A stretch of 64,000 nucleotides of DNA from Kluyvera sp046569695 (GTDB taxonomy: Bacteria > Pseudomonadota > Gammaproteobacteria > Enterobacterales > Enterobacteriaceae), in assembly GCF_046569695.1 (NCBI RefSeq), contig NZ_JBKHUI010000020.1:29559-93558 (forward strand). Direction: 5' to 3'. The notes under the pieces are model-generated. The model searched no databases. It was not told the DNA's origin and saw nothing but the letters and a program-made list of their open reading frames with translations. The position numbers and the translations under genes are program-made. Positions within the stretch are counted from its first letter, which is position 1. Each line of letters opens with the position of its first letter. Positions 44,504 through 53,643 of this stretch are shown in pieces.

Positions 44504-46303
44504 TTATTTATTGTCTTTACCGACATGCAGAATGGCGAGGAAGGCTTCCTGCGGCAGTTCGACGTTACCGATCTGCTTCATTCGCTTTTTACCCTCTTTC
44601 TGTTTTTGCAGCAGCTTTTTCTTACGGCTGATATCGCCGCCGTAGCATTTCGCCAGAACGTTTTTACGCAGCTGCTTGACGGTTGAACGCGCGATAATGT
44701 GCGTGCCGATGGCCGCCTGAATCGCGATATCAAACTGCTGACGCGGGATCAGATCTTTCATCTTCTCAACCAGTTCACGGCCGCGGCTCTGGGAGTTATC
44801 GCGGTGCGTGATCAACGCCAGGGCGTCGACGCGTTCGTTGTTGATGAGAACATCAACGCGAACCATGTCTGATGCCTGGAAACGTTTGAAGTTATAGTCC
44901 AGCGACGCATAGCCGCGGGAGGTAGACTTCAGACGGTCGAAGAAGTCGAGCACCACTTCCGCCATCGGGATTTCATAGGTCAGCGCCACCTGGTTACCGT
45001 GGTAAACCATGTTGGTCTGCACGCCACGTTTCTCAATACACAGGGTGATCACGTTGCCGAGGTAAGCCTGCGGCAGCAGCATGTGACATTCTGCAATTGG
45101 TTCACGCAGCTCGTAGATATTGTTCAGCGGCGGCAGTTTGGACGGGCTATCAACGTAGATAGTCTCTTTTGCCGTGGTTTCCACTTCGTACACTACGGTT
45201 GGCGCTGTGGTGATTAGATCCAGATCGTATTCACGTTCCAGACGCTCCTGAATGATCTCCATGTGCAGCAGTCCAAGGAAGCCGCAGCGGAAGCCGAAGC
45301 CCAGCGCCGTAGAGCTTTCTGGCTCATAGAACAGGGAAGCATCGTTCAAGCTCAGCTTGCCAAGCGCATCACGGAAGTTTTCGTAGTCATCAGAGCTTAC
45401 CGGGAACAGACCCGCATAAACCTGAGGTTTTACCTTTTTAAAGCCTGGCAGCGGTTTGTCAGCCGGGTTACGAGACTGGGTCAGGGTATCGCCCACCGGT
45501 GCGCCGAGGATGTCTTTAATGGCGCAAACAAGCCAACCTACCTCGCCGCATTTCAGCTCGGTACGGTCAACCTGTTTCGGCGTGAAGATACCCAGACGGT
45601 CTGCGTTGTAGACCTGACCGGTACTCATCACCTTAATTTTGTCGCCTTTACGCATGGTGCCGTTTTTAATACGCACCAGCGATACCACGCCCAGGTAGTT
45701 ATCGAACCATGAGTCGATAATCAGCGCCTGCAGCGGGCCTTCCGGATCGCCTTCCGGCGGTGGAATATCGCGCACCAGACGTTCCAACACGTCGGTCACG
45801 CCCACGCCGGTTTTCGCCGAGCAGCGTACCGCGTCGGTGGCGTCAATGCCGACGATATCTTCAATCTCTTCCGCTACGCGCTCAGGATCGGCAGCTGGCA
45901 GGTCGATCTTGTTCAGAACCGGCACTACTTCCAGATCCATTTCCATAGCGGTGTAGCAGTTCGCCAGCGTCTGCGCTTCTACGCCCTGCCCGGCATCAAC
46001 CACCAGCAGCGCGCCTTCACAGGCCGCGAGAGAACGGGAAACTTCATAAGAAAAGTCGACGTGGCCTGGGGTGTCGATAAAGTTCAGCTGATAGGTTTCC
46101 CCGTTGGCTGATTTAAAGTCCAGGGTCACGCTCTGCGCTTTGATGGTAATACCACGCTCGCGTTCCAGATCCATTGAATCCAGAACCTGGGCTTCCATTT
46201 CGCGGTCGGAAAGGCCACCACAAATCTGAATAATGCGGTCAGACAGCGTCGATTTACCGTGGTCGATATGTGCAATGATGGAGAAGTTACGTATATTCTT
46301 CAT
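44504..46303 (-). CDS. lepA: LepA (EF4), translational GTPase
   Basis: 599 residues. Ribosome-binding GTPase with a role in 30S biogenesis or back-translocation. G1 AHIDHGKSTLSDRI, G3 DTPGHVDFSYEVSR, G4 NKIDLPAADPE; domains II, III and V as in EF-G; LepA-specific C-terminal domain ending LHVGKDNK. First gene of lepAB. Confidence 0.98.
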   Translation of the reverse strand: MKNIRNFSIIAHIDHGKSTLSDRIIQICGGLSDREMEAQVLDSMDLERERGITIKAQSVTLDFKSANGETYQLNFIDTPGHVDFSYEVSRSLAACEGALLVVDAGQGVEAQTLANCYTAMEMDLEVVPVLNKIDLPAADPERVAEEIEDIVGIDATDAVRCSAKTGVGVTDVLERLVRDIPPPEGDPEGPLQALIIDSWFDNYLGVVSLVRIKNGTMRKGDKIKVMSTGQVYNADRLGIFTPKQVDRTELKCGEVGWLVCAIKDILGAPVGDTLTQSRNPADKPLPGFKKVKPQVYAGLFPVSSDDYENFRDALGKLSLNDASLFYEPESSTALGFGFRCGFLGLLHMEIIQERLEREYDLDLITTAPTVVYEVETTAKETIYVDSPSKLPPLNNIYELREPIAECHMLLPQAYLGNVITLCIEKRGVQTNMVYHGNQVALTYEIPMAEVVLDFFDRLKSTSRGYASLDYNFKRFQASDMVRVDVLINNERVDALALITHRDNSQSRGRELVEKMKDLIPRQQFDIAIQAAIGTHIIARSTVKQLRKNVLAKCYGGDISRKKKLLQKQKEGKKRMKQIGNVELPQEAFLAILHVGKDNK

Positions 46304-46362
46304 ATATTAAAATATTTATGCCTTACGAATACTTTGAGGCCGCGGTACGGAGCCTGACGTTT

Positions 46363-46489
46363 TATACACGTCATCCTTCGGGTTGCCTCGGCGTTGGCTG
46401 CACTCATTCACCCCAGTCACGTACTGATGTACGCTCCCGGGGATTCATTCGCTTGCCGCCTTGATGCAACTCGAATGATATTGTGTATA
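46363..46489. repeat. ERIC (IRU) element, full length, between lepA and rseC
   Basis: 127 bp, the canonical ERIC length, bounded by TATACAC and GTGTATA. The core contains CATTCACCCCAGTCAC and ACGCTCCCGGGGATTCATTC, the two opposed ERIC arms. It lies in the lepA promoter region, within a 298-bp gap that holds nothing else I can identify. Confidence 0.92.
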
Positions 46490-46587
46490 GTCGTTCGAAA
46501 ACGCCGCATTCTACACTACAACCGCGTAACCAGGAAATGCTCTTCCCGCAAGCATAGCGCTTCCTGCGAGAAGCGTTCCAAAAATAA

Positions 46588-46612
46588 TAAAGCCAGCGTA
46601 ATCACTGGCTCA
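46588..46612 (-). terminator. Terminator overlapping the rseC stop
   Basis: Minus strand GAGCCAGTGATTACGCTGGC then TTTATTATTTTT. The rseC TGA lies in the loop, so the hairpin overlaps the coding end. Confidence 0.8.
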
Positions 46613-47078
46613 TTTCGGTTGAGGATGCGGTGCGAATCAGGTCGGGTGGAAGCCCCACGCTGATGATGATGGGCTGCCAGGTTTCCCTGGCGGCAAGCCG
46701 AGGCGAGAGGCCTTTGGCAATCAAGAACCCGCCAACGCCGCCGAGCACCGCACCGCATAGCGCCGCAATGTCAGTGCCGAACAGCACCTGAAACAGCGCA
46801 GCGACCACAAACAGCCCCAGCAGCGGTGACATGTAGACCAGCATCGCTGAGCCTAGCAGGCTGCCTTCAGTGATCCCCAGTTCGACCTTTTGCCCGGCAA
46901 CCAGTGGCTCCGCGCTGGGAACGGAAATCGTATGGGTCGTCTGCGGCCCCAGCTTGTTCAGTACGCGGCTACCACAACCCGCACGTGATGCGCAGCTATT
47001 GCAGGAGGCTTTTACGTCGCAGCTAACCTGCGCAACACCGTTATGCCAGGCAATAACGGTGGCCCACTCTTTAATCAT
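46602..47078 (-). CDS. rseC: RseC, inner membrane protein of the rpoE operon
   Basis: 158 residues. N-terminal cytoplasmic domain with a cysteine cluster (ASCNSCASRAGCGSR) that resembles an Fe-S ligand set; two membrane segments (about 75-95 and 103-125). In E. coli linked to SoxR reduction and thiamine synthesis; minor effect on sigmaE. Its ATG overlaps the rseB stop. Confidence 0.94.
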   Translation of the reverse strand: MIKEWATVIAWHNGVAQVSCDVKASCNSCASRAGCGSRVLNKLGPQTTHTISVPSAEPLVAGQKVELGITEGSLLGSAMLVYMSPLLGLFVVAALFQVLFGTDIAALCGAVLGGVGGFLIAKGLSPRLAARETWQPIIISVGLPPDLIRTASSTEMSQ

Positions 47079-48028
47079 TGCGCACCCTTGAATTGAATAC
47101 CGTCAGCAACCCGCTTCGCCGTTGGCGGCGGCAGTTCGCCAACAATCGTGATATCGGCCTGGTTACGGATGGTAGTGGTGACCGTACGGCGGCCGGTGCG
47201 CAGCATCTGTTCGCTGCTGTTGGCCGTCGCGCGGCTGATGTTCACGGAGAAGCTAAACAGACCGTCGGAATAAAGACGGGATTCAACCGGGCTATCGACG
47301 CTTGGCAGCGTACGGCGGCTGCTGGAGACCTCTTTAAAGCCCTGCGGCAGCCAGCTTGTCGTCCAGTTGAAGGTCGCGCTGGTTCCCGTTGGCAAGGAGA
47401 GTTGCGGCGGCAGGTTGGCTTTCGCCAGCCCCTGCATGCTGGTGCTAACCTGGTCGCCCGTAGAGAGCGATACCACCCGGAACTGTTCGAGGGTCTCACC
47501 GTCACGGTCGAGGAGGTCTACGCGCATTGGCAGCTTGCTTTCTGAGTCCATCCACACGATATAGCTATAGCGCGTACCGTCACGCGCCACGACGCGAATC
47601 ACATCACACATGCGGTCGGCAATACGCGTGCGACCTACGGAGATAAAATCGTAGTAAGGCGCAAGGCGTTTGAAGTCGGTATAAACCAAGGAAGGCAACG
47701 AGTCGACGATATAGTCACCGTTCAGCGTGAATGGATCGAGACCGGGCTCAAAGTAGCTGATCTCGTTTCCGCGCTGGACAACTTCGCGGCGTGGGCCGTC
47801 CATCTGCAGCAGTTCCGCCAGCGGCTGCCCGTTAAGGCGCACGTGACGATAGCGCAGTGATTCGACGCCTGATTTGTTAATGCTGACGAACGACAGTTCG
47901 TAGTTGAGTGACTGGCTGGCCAGATTCATCTCCTGCAACAACGCCCCGGACGATACATCAGCCGAGGCGTTGGCGGTGAAGAACAGGCTACCAGCCACAA
48001 GGGACATGGCACACCAAAATTGCTTCAT
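47075..48028 (-). CDS. rseB: RseB, periplasmic regulator of sigmaE
   Basis: 317 residues. Signal peptide to about Ala23 (FFTANASA). LolA/LppX-like lipid-binding fold followed by a small C-terminal domain. Binds RseA and shields it from DegS; LPS releases it. One-base overlap with rseA. Confidence 0.97.
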   Translation of the reverse strand: MKQFWCAMSLVAGSLFFTANASADVSSGALLQEMNLASQSLNYELSFVSINKSGVESLRYRHVRLNGQPLAELLQMDGPRREVVQRGNEISYFEPGLDPFTLNGDYIVDSLPSLVYTDFKRLAPYYDFISVGRTRIADRMCDVIRVVARDGTRYSYIVWMDSESKLPMRVDLLDRDGETLEQFRVVSLSTGDQVSTSMQGLAKANLPPQLSLPTGTSATFNWTTSWLPQGFKEVSSSRRTLPSVDSPVESRLYSDGLFSFSVNISRATANSSEQMLRTGRRTVTTTIRNQADITIVGELPPPTAKRVADGIQFKGAQ

Positions 48029-48678
48029 TACTGCGATTGCGTTCCTAGAGTTTGATAGCCTGGCACTTGAACAGCCGCTTGCTGGGTTTGTGCCTGCTCA
48101 AACTGAAGCTGTTCTGAATGCAAGCGACGCTGCAATTCATAGTCCTGCAGCATAGCGTTAATGCGACGGCGCTGTTCCTGAACCTGTTGCGGCCCGGTGC
48201 TGCCTGCCGACGCGTCCGAAGGAACCCCCAGACTAACCGGACTGGCTTTACCCATCATCGGCAGCGTGTTGAATACCGGTGATTCAGGTTGGGAGGATTC
48301 CGGTTGCCCATTATAGTGCTGAACGCCGACAATAACAGCAAGCGATACGCACGCTGCCACGCCCATCTGAGTAAGCGAACTGGCCCATGGACGAACCTTG
48401 CTCCAGAACGGCATCTTCTGCCATTGATGCGGTGCAGGCTGGGCTTCAGGAATAAGCGGCGCTGTATTAAGACGAACGGGCTCATTTTCGATGGCGGCCA
48501 TTACGCGTGCGGAAATATCGAAGTGAAGCACGTCACCCGTGTCACCGCGAAGCGAGTCGCGGATCAGGTGGTAGCTTGACCAGGTTTCCTGTAACTCTGC
48601 CGAGCGCGTCAACTCTGTCAGCAGCTCGTTATCCAGCGTTTCACCATCCATTAAGGCGGAAAGTTGTTCTTTCTGCAT
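48028..48678 (-). CDS. rseA: RseA, anti-sigmaE factor
   Basis: 216 residues from MQKEQLSALMDGETL. Cytoplasmic domain binds sigmaE (1-~90); one membrane segment (MGVAACVSLAVIVGVQHY, about 101-118); Gln-rich periplasmic tail (about 150-216) for RseB and DegS. Cleaved in turn by DegS and RseP. The frame is open upstream into rpoE, but the internal ATG is the family start. Confidence 0.97.
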   Translation of the reverse strand: MQKEQLSALMDGETLDNELLTELTRSAELQETWSSYHLIRDSLRGDTGDVLHFDISARVMAAIENEPVRLNTAPLIPEAQPAPHQWQKMPFWSKVRPWASSLTQMGVAACVSLAVIVGVQHYNGQPESSQPESPVFNTLPMMGKASPVSLGVPSDASAGSTGPQQVQEQRRRINAMLQDYELQRRLHSEQLQFEQAQTQQAAVQVPGYQTLGTQSQ

Positions 48679-48709
48679 GCCTAATACCTTTTCCAGTATC
48701 CCGCTTCCA

Positions 48710-49285
48710 TCAACGCCTGATAAGCGGTTGAACTTTATTATCAATAGCTTCTCGTGCACGGAAGATACGTGAACGAACCGTACCAACCGGACAATTCATG
48801 ATGGCCGCTATCTCTTCATAGCTTAGGCCATCGAGCTCCCGCAAGGTAATTGCCATGCGTAAATCTTCCGGAAGCGCGTCAATGGTACGAAAAACTATCT
48901 GTCTCAGTTCTTCTGACAACATTAAGTTCTCAGGGTTCGAAATTTCTTTCAAAGCGCCACCGCTTTCAAAGTTTTCGGCATCGTTCGCGTCAACATCACT
49001 GGACGGCGGGCGACGCCCCTGAGCAACCAGATAATTTTTAGCCGTGTTGACCGCAATGCGGTACAGCCACGTATAGAAAGCACTATCTCCCCGGAAAGAA
49101 TCCAGCGCGCGATAGGCCTTAATAAAAGACTCTTGCACTACATCCGGCACGTCGCCAGATGGTACATAGCGGGAAACCAGGCTCGCAACCTTATGCTGAT
49201 AGCGCACTACCAGTAGGTTAAAAGCTTTCTGATCTCCTTTCTGGACCCGTTCAACCAGGACCTGGTCCGTTAACTGCTCGCTCAT
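48710..49285 (-). CDS. rpoE: RpoE, sigma-E (extracytoplasmic stress) factor
   Basis: 191 residues from MSEQLTDQVLVERVQ. ECF sigma factor: region 2 YQHKVASLVSRYV...DVVQESFIKAYRAL, region 4 RELDGLSYEEIAAIMNCPVGT. Directs envelope-stress transcription and its own operon rpoE-rseABC. An in-frame ATG 11 codons upstream lacks support. A sigmaE promoter lies about 80-110 bp upstream. Confidence 0.98.
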   Translation of the reverse strand: MSEQLTDQVLVERVQKGDQKAFNLLVVRYQHKVASLVSRYVPSGDVPDVVQESFIKAYRALDSFRGDSAFYTWLYRIAVNTAKNYLVAQGRRPPSSDVDANDAENFESGGALKEISNPENLMLSEELRQIVFRTIDALPEDLRMAITLRELDGLSYEEIAAIMNCPVGTVRSRIFRAREAIDNKVQPLIRR

Positions 49286-49395
49286 CCGAGGTAATGTCTC
49301 CCCAAACCTTATTCCCATGCGTAATCAGAATGCCACCCCACCACTGCATTATGAGCAAGCAGAGACTTAGAGTGTTCGAATTTCGTAAAGTTCCG
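49282..49395 (-). pseudogene. rseD: Remnant of the rseD leader-peptide ORF
   Basis: In E. coli a 51-codon leader, rseD, overlaps the rpoE start and ends GRLYLG followed by TGA at the rpoE ATG. Here the same frame still ends GLGRHYLG-TGA, but a TAA (49309-49311) stops it ten codons early, after ...DYAWE. A second TAA (49396-49398) blocks the upstream end, and no ATG remains between the stops. The ORF is therefore broken, though the DNA is still similar. Confidence 0.65.
49367..49394 (-). promoter_or_regulatory. Autoregulatory sigmaE promoter of rpoE
   Basis: Minus strand -35 GGAACTT and -10 TCTAA separated by 16 bp, the sigmaE consensus and the layout of E. coli rpoE P2. The mRNA leader would be about 75 nt. 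Confidence 0.9.
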
Positions 49396-49678
49396 TTACG
49401 CTTTGTTTTTCGTTTAGCTCAGACCGTTCATTGTCTATCATTATAAGTCTGTTGATGCTTACCAATACGTAAGTTGCGAAATAAAAACGCAAATCCCGAG
49501 AAGAGTAACGTAACCCGGCTTTTATTTCATCATAAATACGCCTTAAACCTCATAGCGTTGTTCTTATTTTTTGGTCTCCCTCTTCGCCTGTTTCGTCACC
49601 AGATGTTTAGCCATTACAACCATAGTTCAAAAAAAACCCTGCCCATGTCGCTTTTATAGTGCTACTCTCCGCCTACCG

Positions 49679-49696
49679 TGTTTAGTAAATTAAACA
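49679..49696 (+). promoter_or_regulatory. NadR box of nadB
   Basis: TGTTTA-GTAAAT-TAAACA, a perfect match to the NadR palindrome TGTTTA-N6-TAAACA, directly before the nadB start. Would repress NAD synthesis when NAD is plentiful. Confidence 0.9.
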
Positions 49697-49702
49697 AAAA
49701 TG

Positions 49703-51322
49703 ATGAACTCACTTCCTGAACTTTCTTGTGATGTACTGATTATCGGTAGCGGCGCGGCAGGCTTGTCGCTAGCACTCCGTCTGGCAGAGCACAGTTCGGT
49801 CATCGTACTGAGCAAAGGGCCAATTAGCGAAGGCTCAACCTTCTATGCCCAGGGCGGTATTGCCGCTGTTTTCGATGAGACGGACAGCATTGAATCGCAT
49901 ATCGATGACACATTGATTGCCGGTGCCGGCATTTGCAATCGCCAGGCCGTGTCGTTTGTTGCCAGTAACGCCAAACACTGCGTGCAGTGGCTTATCGATC
50001 AGGGCGTGCTGTTTGACACCCAGGTGCAGGCAAACGGGGAAGAAAGCTATCATCTGACGCGCGAAGGCGGGCACAGCCATCGCCGTATTCTGCACGCCGC
50101 CGATGCCACCGGGCGCGAAGTCGAAAACACCCTGGTCAGCAAAGCGATTAACCATCCCAACATCCGCATTCTGGAACGCAGCAACGCCGTTGATTTAATC
50201 ATCTCAGATAAAGTTGGCCTGCCTGGCACCCGCCGTGTGGTTGGCGCCTGGATTTGGGATCGTAATAAAGAGAAGGTTGAAACCTGCGCGGCGAAATCGG
50301 TTGTGCTGGCGACCGGCGGTGCTTCAAAGGTCTATCAGTACACCACTAACCCGGACATCTCCTCCGGTGACGGTATCGCCATGGCCTGGCGCGCGGGCTG
50401 CCGGGTAGCGAACCTTGAGTTCAATCAGTTCCACCCTACCGCGCTGTACCATCCGCAGGCGCGTAACTTCCTGCTGACCGAAGCGTTACGCGGTGAAGGC
50501 GCACACCTGAAGCGCCCGGATGGCAGCCGCTTTATGCCGGACTTTGACGAACGTGCCGAGCTGGCACCGCGTGATATTGTCGCACGCGCCATCGACCATG
50601 AGATGAAGCGCCTTGGCGTTGACTGCATGTATCTCGACATCAGCCATAAACCGGAAGATTTTGTACGCCAGCACTTCCCGATGATTTATGGCAAGTTACT
50701 GGGACTGGGGATCGACCTGACCAAAGAGCCAGTGCCAATTGTGCCGGCGGCGCATTACACCTGCGGCGGCGTGATGGTTGACGACTATGGGCGCACCGAC
50801 GTTGATGGGCTCTATGCCATCGGCGAAGTGAGCTATACCGGGTTGCATGGCGCCAACCGCATGGCATCCAACTCGCTGCTGGAGTGTCTGGTATACGGCT
50901 GGTCGGCAGCGGAAGATATTCATAAGCGCATGCCGTACGCCCGTCAGGCCGAAAAACTGCCCGCGTGGGATGAGAGCCGCGTGGAAAACTCCGACGAACT
51001 GGTGGTTATTCAGCATAACTGGCACGAGCTGCGCCTCTTTATGTGGGACTACGTCGGCATTGTGCGCACCACCAAACGACTTGAGCGCGCGCTGCGTCGT
51101 ATCACCATGCTGCAGCAGGAATTGGACGAATACTATTCCCGCTTCCGCGTGTCGAATAACCTGCTGGAGTTACGTAACCTGGTGCAGGTGGCCGAGCTTA
51201 TCGTGCGCTGCGCGATGATGCGCAAAGAGAGCCGCGGCCTGCACTACACGCTGGACTACCCGGAGCTATTAGCCGAGTCAGGCCCGTCGGTGCTCTCTCC
51301 GCTGGTTCACATAAATAGATAG
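49703..51322 (+). CDS. nadB: L-aspartate oxidase
   Basis: 539-540 residues (two adjacent ATGs at 49700 and 49703). FAD enzyme that oxidises aspartate to iminoaspartate for quinolinate synthesis. FAD motif DVLIIGSGAAGLSLAL; substrate loop REGGHSHRRILHAADATG; C-terminal helical domain. Its last 16 bp overlap the end of the convergent trmN gene. Confidence 0.97.
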   Translation: MNSLPELSCDVLIIGSGAAGLSLALRLAEHSSVIVLSKGPISEGSTFYAQGGIAAVFDETDSIESHIDDTLIAGAGICNRQAVSFVASNAKHCVQWLIDQGVLFDTQVQANGEESYHLTREGGHSHRRILHAADATGREVENTLVSKAINHPNIRILERSNAVDLIISDKVGLPGTRRVVGAWIWDRNKEKVETCAAKSVVLATGGASKVYQYTTNPDISSGDGIAMAWRAGCRVANLEFNQFHPTALYHPQARNFLLTEALRGEGAHLKRPDGSRFMPDFDERAELAPRDIVARAIDHEMKRLGVDCMYLDISHKPEDFVRQHFPMIYGKLLGLGIDLTKEPVPIVPAAHYTCGGVMVDDYGRTDVDGLYAIGEVSYTGLHGANRMASNSLLECLVYGWSAAEDIHKRMPYARQAEKLPAWDESRVENSDELVVIQHNWHELRLFMWDYVGIVRTTKRLERALRRITMLQQELDEYYSRFRVSNNLLELRNLVQVAELIVRCAMMRKESRGLHYTLDYPELLAESGPSVLSPLVHINR

Positions 51323-52047
51323 AACGCTTGGGTCAGCGCAGTGTAGCCTTCTGAGTACTGCTGCTCTGGCCCACGGATCACCAGCCTGTCGCTGAAGCAT
51401 TCCCCACTTTTCGGTGAAAATGCGAGTAATACCCGATGCGGCAAGCGCATCTCCGTTTCCGCCACGTCAGTGCGCAGGCGCAAATGCCAGCCCATCGATA
51501 ACGCCTGCTGAGTAAATGTCTGGCCGATATTTTCCGGCAGCACCACGCAGAAGAAACCATCTTCGGTAATCGCGTTAGCCGCGCAGGCCAACAGCGCTTC
51601 ATGGTCGAGCGAGGTGGTATAACGAGCCTGCTCACGCTGGGGCGTTGCACACTCCACCCCCTGCTCATAGTAAGGCGGGTTGCTGACAATCAGGTTATAG
51701 CGCGTGGTCAGCCCGGCAACCCACTGCTGAATATCTGCCGTATGTACCTGAATACGTTCTGCCCATGGGGATTCGGCCACGTTTTCCCGCGCCTGCTCCG
51801 CCGCGTGTTCATCGAGTTCAACGGCGTCAATCGTCACGCTCTCATCCGTACGCTGCGCCAGCATCAGCGCGAGTAAACCGCTGCCAGCGCCAATATCGAG
51901 AATCCGGGTCACCCGTGCGATAGGCGACCAGGCGCCAAGCAAAATACCGTCCGTACCGACCTTCATGGCACAACGATCGTGAGCGACAAAAAACTGCTTA
52001 AAGGTAAATCCGTTGCGGCGCAGCGCGGATTTAGAATCAGAGATCAT
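51307..52047 (-). CDS. trmN: TrmN6, tRNA1(Val) m6A37 methyltransferase (YfiC)
   Basis: 246 residues from MISDSKSALRRNGFTFKQF, after an AAGG site. Class I SAM methyltransferase: motif I DIGAGSGLLALMLAQR; catalytic NPPY in LIVSNPPYYEQGVE, typical of N6-adenine methylation. The upstream in-frame extension to 52116 has no support. Divergent from srmB, which has a TATAAT at 52147. Confidence 0.96.
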   Translation of the reverse strand: MISDSKSALRRNGFTFKQFFVAHDRCAMKVGTDGILLGAWSPIARVTRILDIGAGSGLLALMLAQRTDESVTIDAVELDEHAAEQARENVAESPWAERIQVHTADIQQWVAGLTTRYNLIVSNPPYYEQGVECATPQREQARYTTSLDHEALLACAANAITEDGFFCVVLPENIGQTFTQQALSMGWHLRLRTDVAETEMRLPHRVLLAFSPKSGECFSDRLVIRGPEQQYSEGYTALTQAFYLFM

Positions 52048-52176
52048 GGTCAACCTTGCCAGGGGAACTGCATAAGCTTTTATTGATATGCACAATACCC
52101 GAGAACAGATAGCCATACAAACAGATGAAGATTAGAGCCGTAACGTCTATAATCAGCGCCTCACACAGAGGTAATC

Positions 52177-53511
52177 ATGACTGTAACGACTTTTTCCGAA
52201 CTTGAACTTGACGAAAGCCTGCTGGAAGCACTCCAGGATAAAGGCTTTACACGCCCGACTGCCATTCAGGCTGCCGCCATTCCGCCTGCGCTCGATGGAC
52301 GTGATGTTCTCGGTTCTGCGCCAACCGGCACCGGTAAAACAGCGGCGTATTTGCTGCCTGCGTTGCAGCACCTGCTCGACTTTCCGCGCAAAAAATCTGG
52401 CCCGCCGCGCATCCTGATCCTCACGCCTACGCGTGAACTGGCGATGCAGGTCGCCGATCATGCTCGCGAGCTAGCAAAAAACACGCACCTGGATATCGCG
52501 ACCATCACCGGTGGCGTTGCGTATATGAACCACGCCGAAGTGTTCAGCGAAAACCAGGATATCGTGGTGGCGACGACCGGTCGTCTGCTGCAGTACATTA
52601 AAGAAGAAAACTTCGACTGCCGCGCCGTTGAGACGCTGATCCTCGACGAAGCAGACCGTATGCTGGACATGGGCTTCGCCCAGGATATCGAGCATATCGC
52701 CGGTGAAACCCGCTGGCGTAAACAGACGCTGCTGTTCTCCGCGACTCTCGAAGGCGAAGCGATTAAAGACTTTGCCGAGCGTCTGCTGGAAGATCCGGTA
52801 GAAGTTTCTGCAACGCCGTCGACTCGCGAGCGTAAAAAAATTCATCAGTGGTACTATCGCGCCGATAACTTCGAGCACAAGGTTGAGCTGCTGAAACACC
52901 TGCTGAAGCAGGAAGACGCCACCCGTACCATCGTGTTTGTGCGTAAGCGCGAGCGTGTGCACGAACTGGCGGAAATCCTGCGTCAGGCCGGTATCAACAA
53001 CTGCTATCTCGAAGGCGAGATGCCGCAGATTAAGCGTACCGAAGGCATTAAGCGTCTGACCGACGGCCGCGTCAACGTGCTGGTTGCCACCGACGTTGCC
53101 GCGCGCGGGATCGATATTCCCGACGTCAGCCACGTGATTAACTTCGATATGCCGCGCGGCGCAGATACCTACCTGCACCGTATCGGCCGTACCGGCCGTG
53201 CCGGTCGTAAAGGGACGGCGATTTCTCTGGTGGAAACGCACGATCACCTGCTGCTGCTGAAAATCGGCCGCTATGTCGAAGAGCCGCTGAAATCTCGCGT
53301 CATTGACGAACTGCGTCCGACGACGCGCGCGCCGAGCGAAAAAATGACCGGCAAACCGTCGAAGAAAGTGCTCGCCAAACGCGCCGAGAAGAAGAAAGAG
53401 AAAGACAAAGAAAAACCGCGTGTGAAGGTCCGTCACCGCGATGCCAGGAACGTTGGCAAACGCCGTAAACCAAGCGGCAGCGCTGCGCCAGAGCAGACTA
53501 GCGAAGAGTAA
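52177..53511 (+). CDS. srmB: SrmB, DEAD-box RNA helicase
   Basis: 444 residues. Early 50S subunit assembly helicase. Q motif FTRPTAIQ; motif I APTGTGKT; motif II DEAD (LILDEADRMLDMGF); motif III SAT; motif VI HRIGRTGRAGRKG. Basic C-terminal tail from about 390 rich in Lys/Arg/Glu. Confidence 0.98.
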   Translation: MTVTTFSELELDESLLEALQDKGFTRPTAIQAAAIPPALDGRDVLGSAPTGTGKTAAYLLPALQHLLDFPRKKSGPPRILILTPTRELAMQVADHARELAKNTHLDIATITGGVAYMNHAEVFSENQDIVVATTGRLLQYIKEENFDCRAVETLILDEADRMLDMGFAQDIEHIAGETRWRKQTLLFSATLEGEAIKDFAERLLEDPVEVSATPSTRERKKIHQWYYRADNFEHKVELLKHLLKQEDATRTIVFVRKRERVHELAEILRQAGINNCYLEGEMPQIKRTEGIKRLTDGRVNVLVATDVAARGIDIPDVSHVINFDMPRGADTYLHRIGRTGRAGRKGTAISLVETHDHLLLLKIGRYVEEPLKSRVIDELRPTTRAPSEKMTGKPSKKVLAKRAEKKKEKDKEKPRVKVRHRDARNVGKRRKPSGSAAPEQTSEE

Positions 53512-53544
53512 AAAAACGCCGGGATAACCTCCCGGCGTTTTTTT
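53511..53544 (+). terminator. srmB Rho-independent terminator
   Basis: AACGCCGGGA pairs with TCCCGGCGTT over a 5-nt loop, with A- and T-runs either side. Starts at the srmB stop. Confidence 0.92.
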
Positions 53545-53556
53545 ACGTAATACGAT

Positions 53557-53591
53557 CAAAAATCCCCCCGCAGGCACCCTGCGGGGGGATT
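53557..53591 (-). terminator. grcA terminator, 14-bp perfect stem
   Basis: AATCCCCCCGCAGG and CCTGCGGGGGGATT around a 3-nt loop, followed on the minus strand by TTTTTG. An unusually strong terminator, 50 bp past the grcA stop. Confidence 0.88.
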
Positions 53592-53643
53592 CATCTACTG
53601 ATGCCGGGCTAGCCCGACACGCCACTTTCCCACCCCTGAGAAA

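Noticed and set aside
49474..49659. 61-codon open frame in the rpoE-nadB gap
   Set aside because: Basic/aromatic composition, no Shine-Dalgarno at proper distance, and it overlaps promoter sequence.
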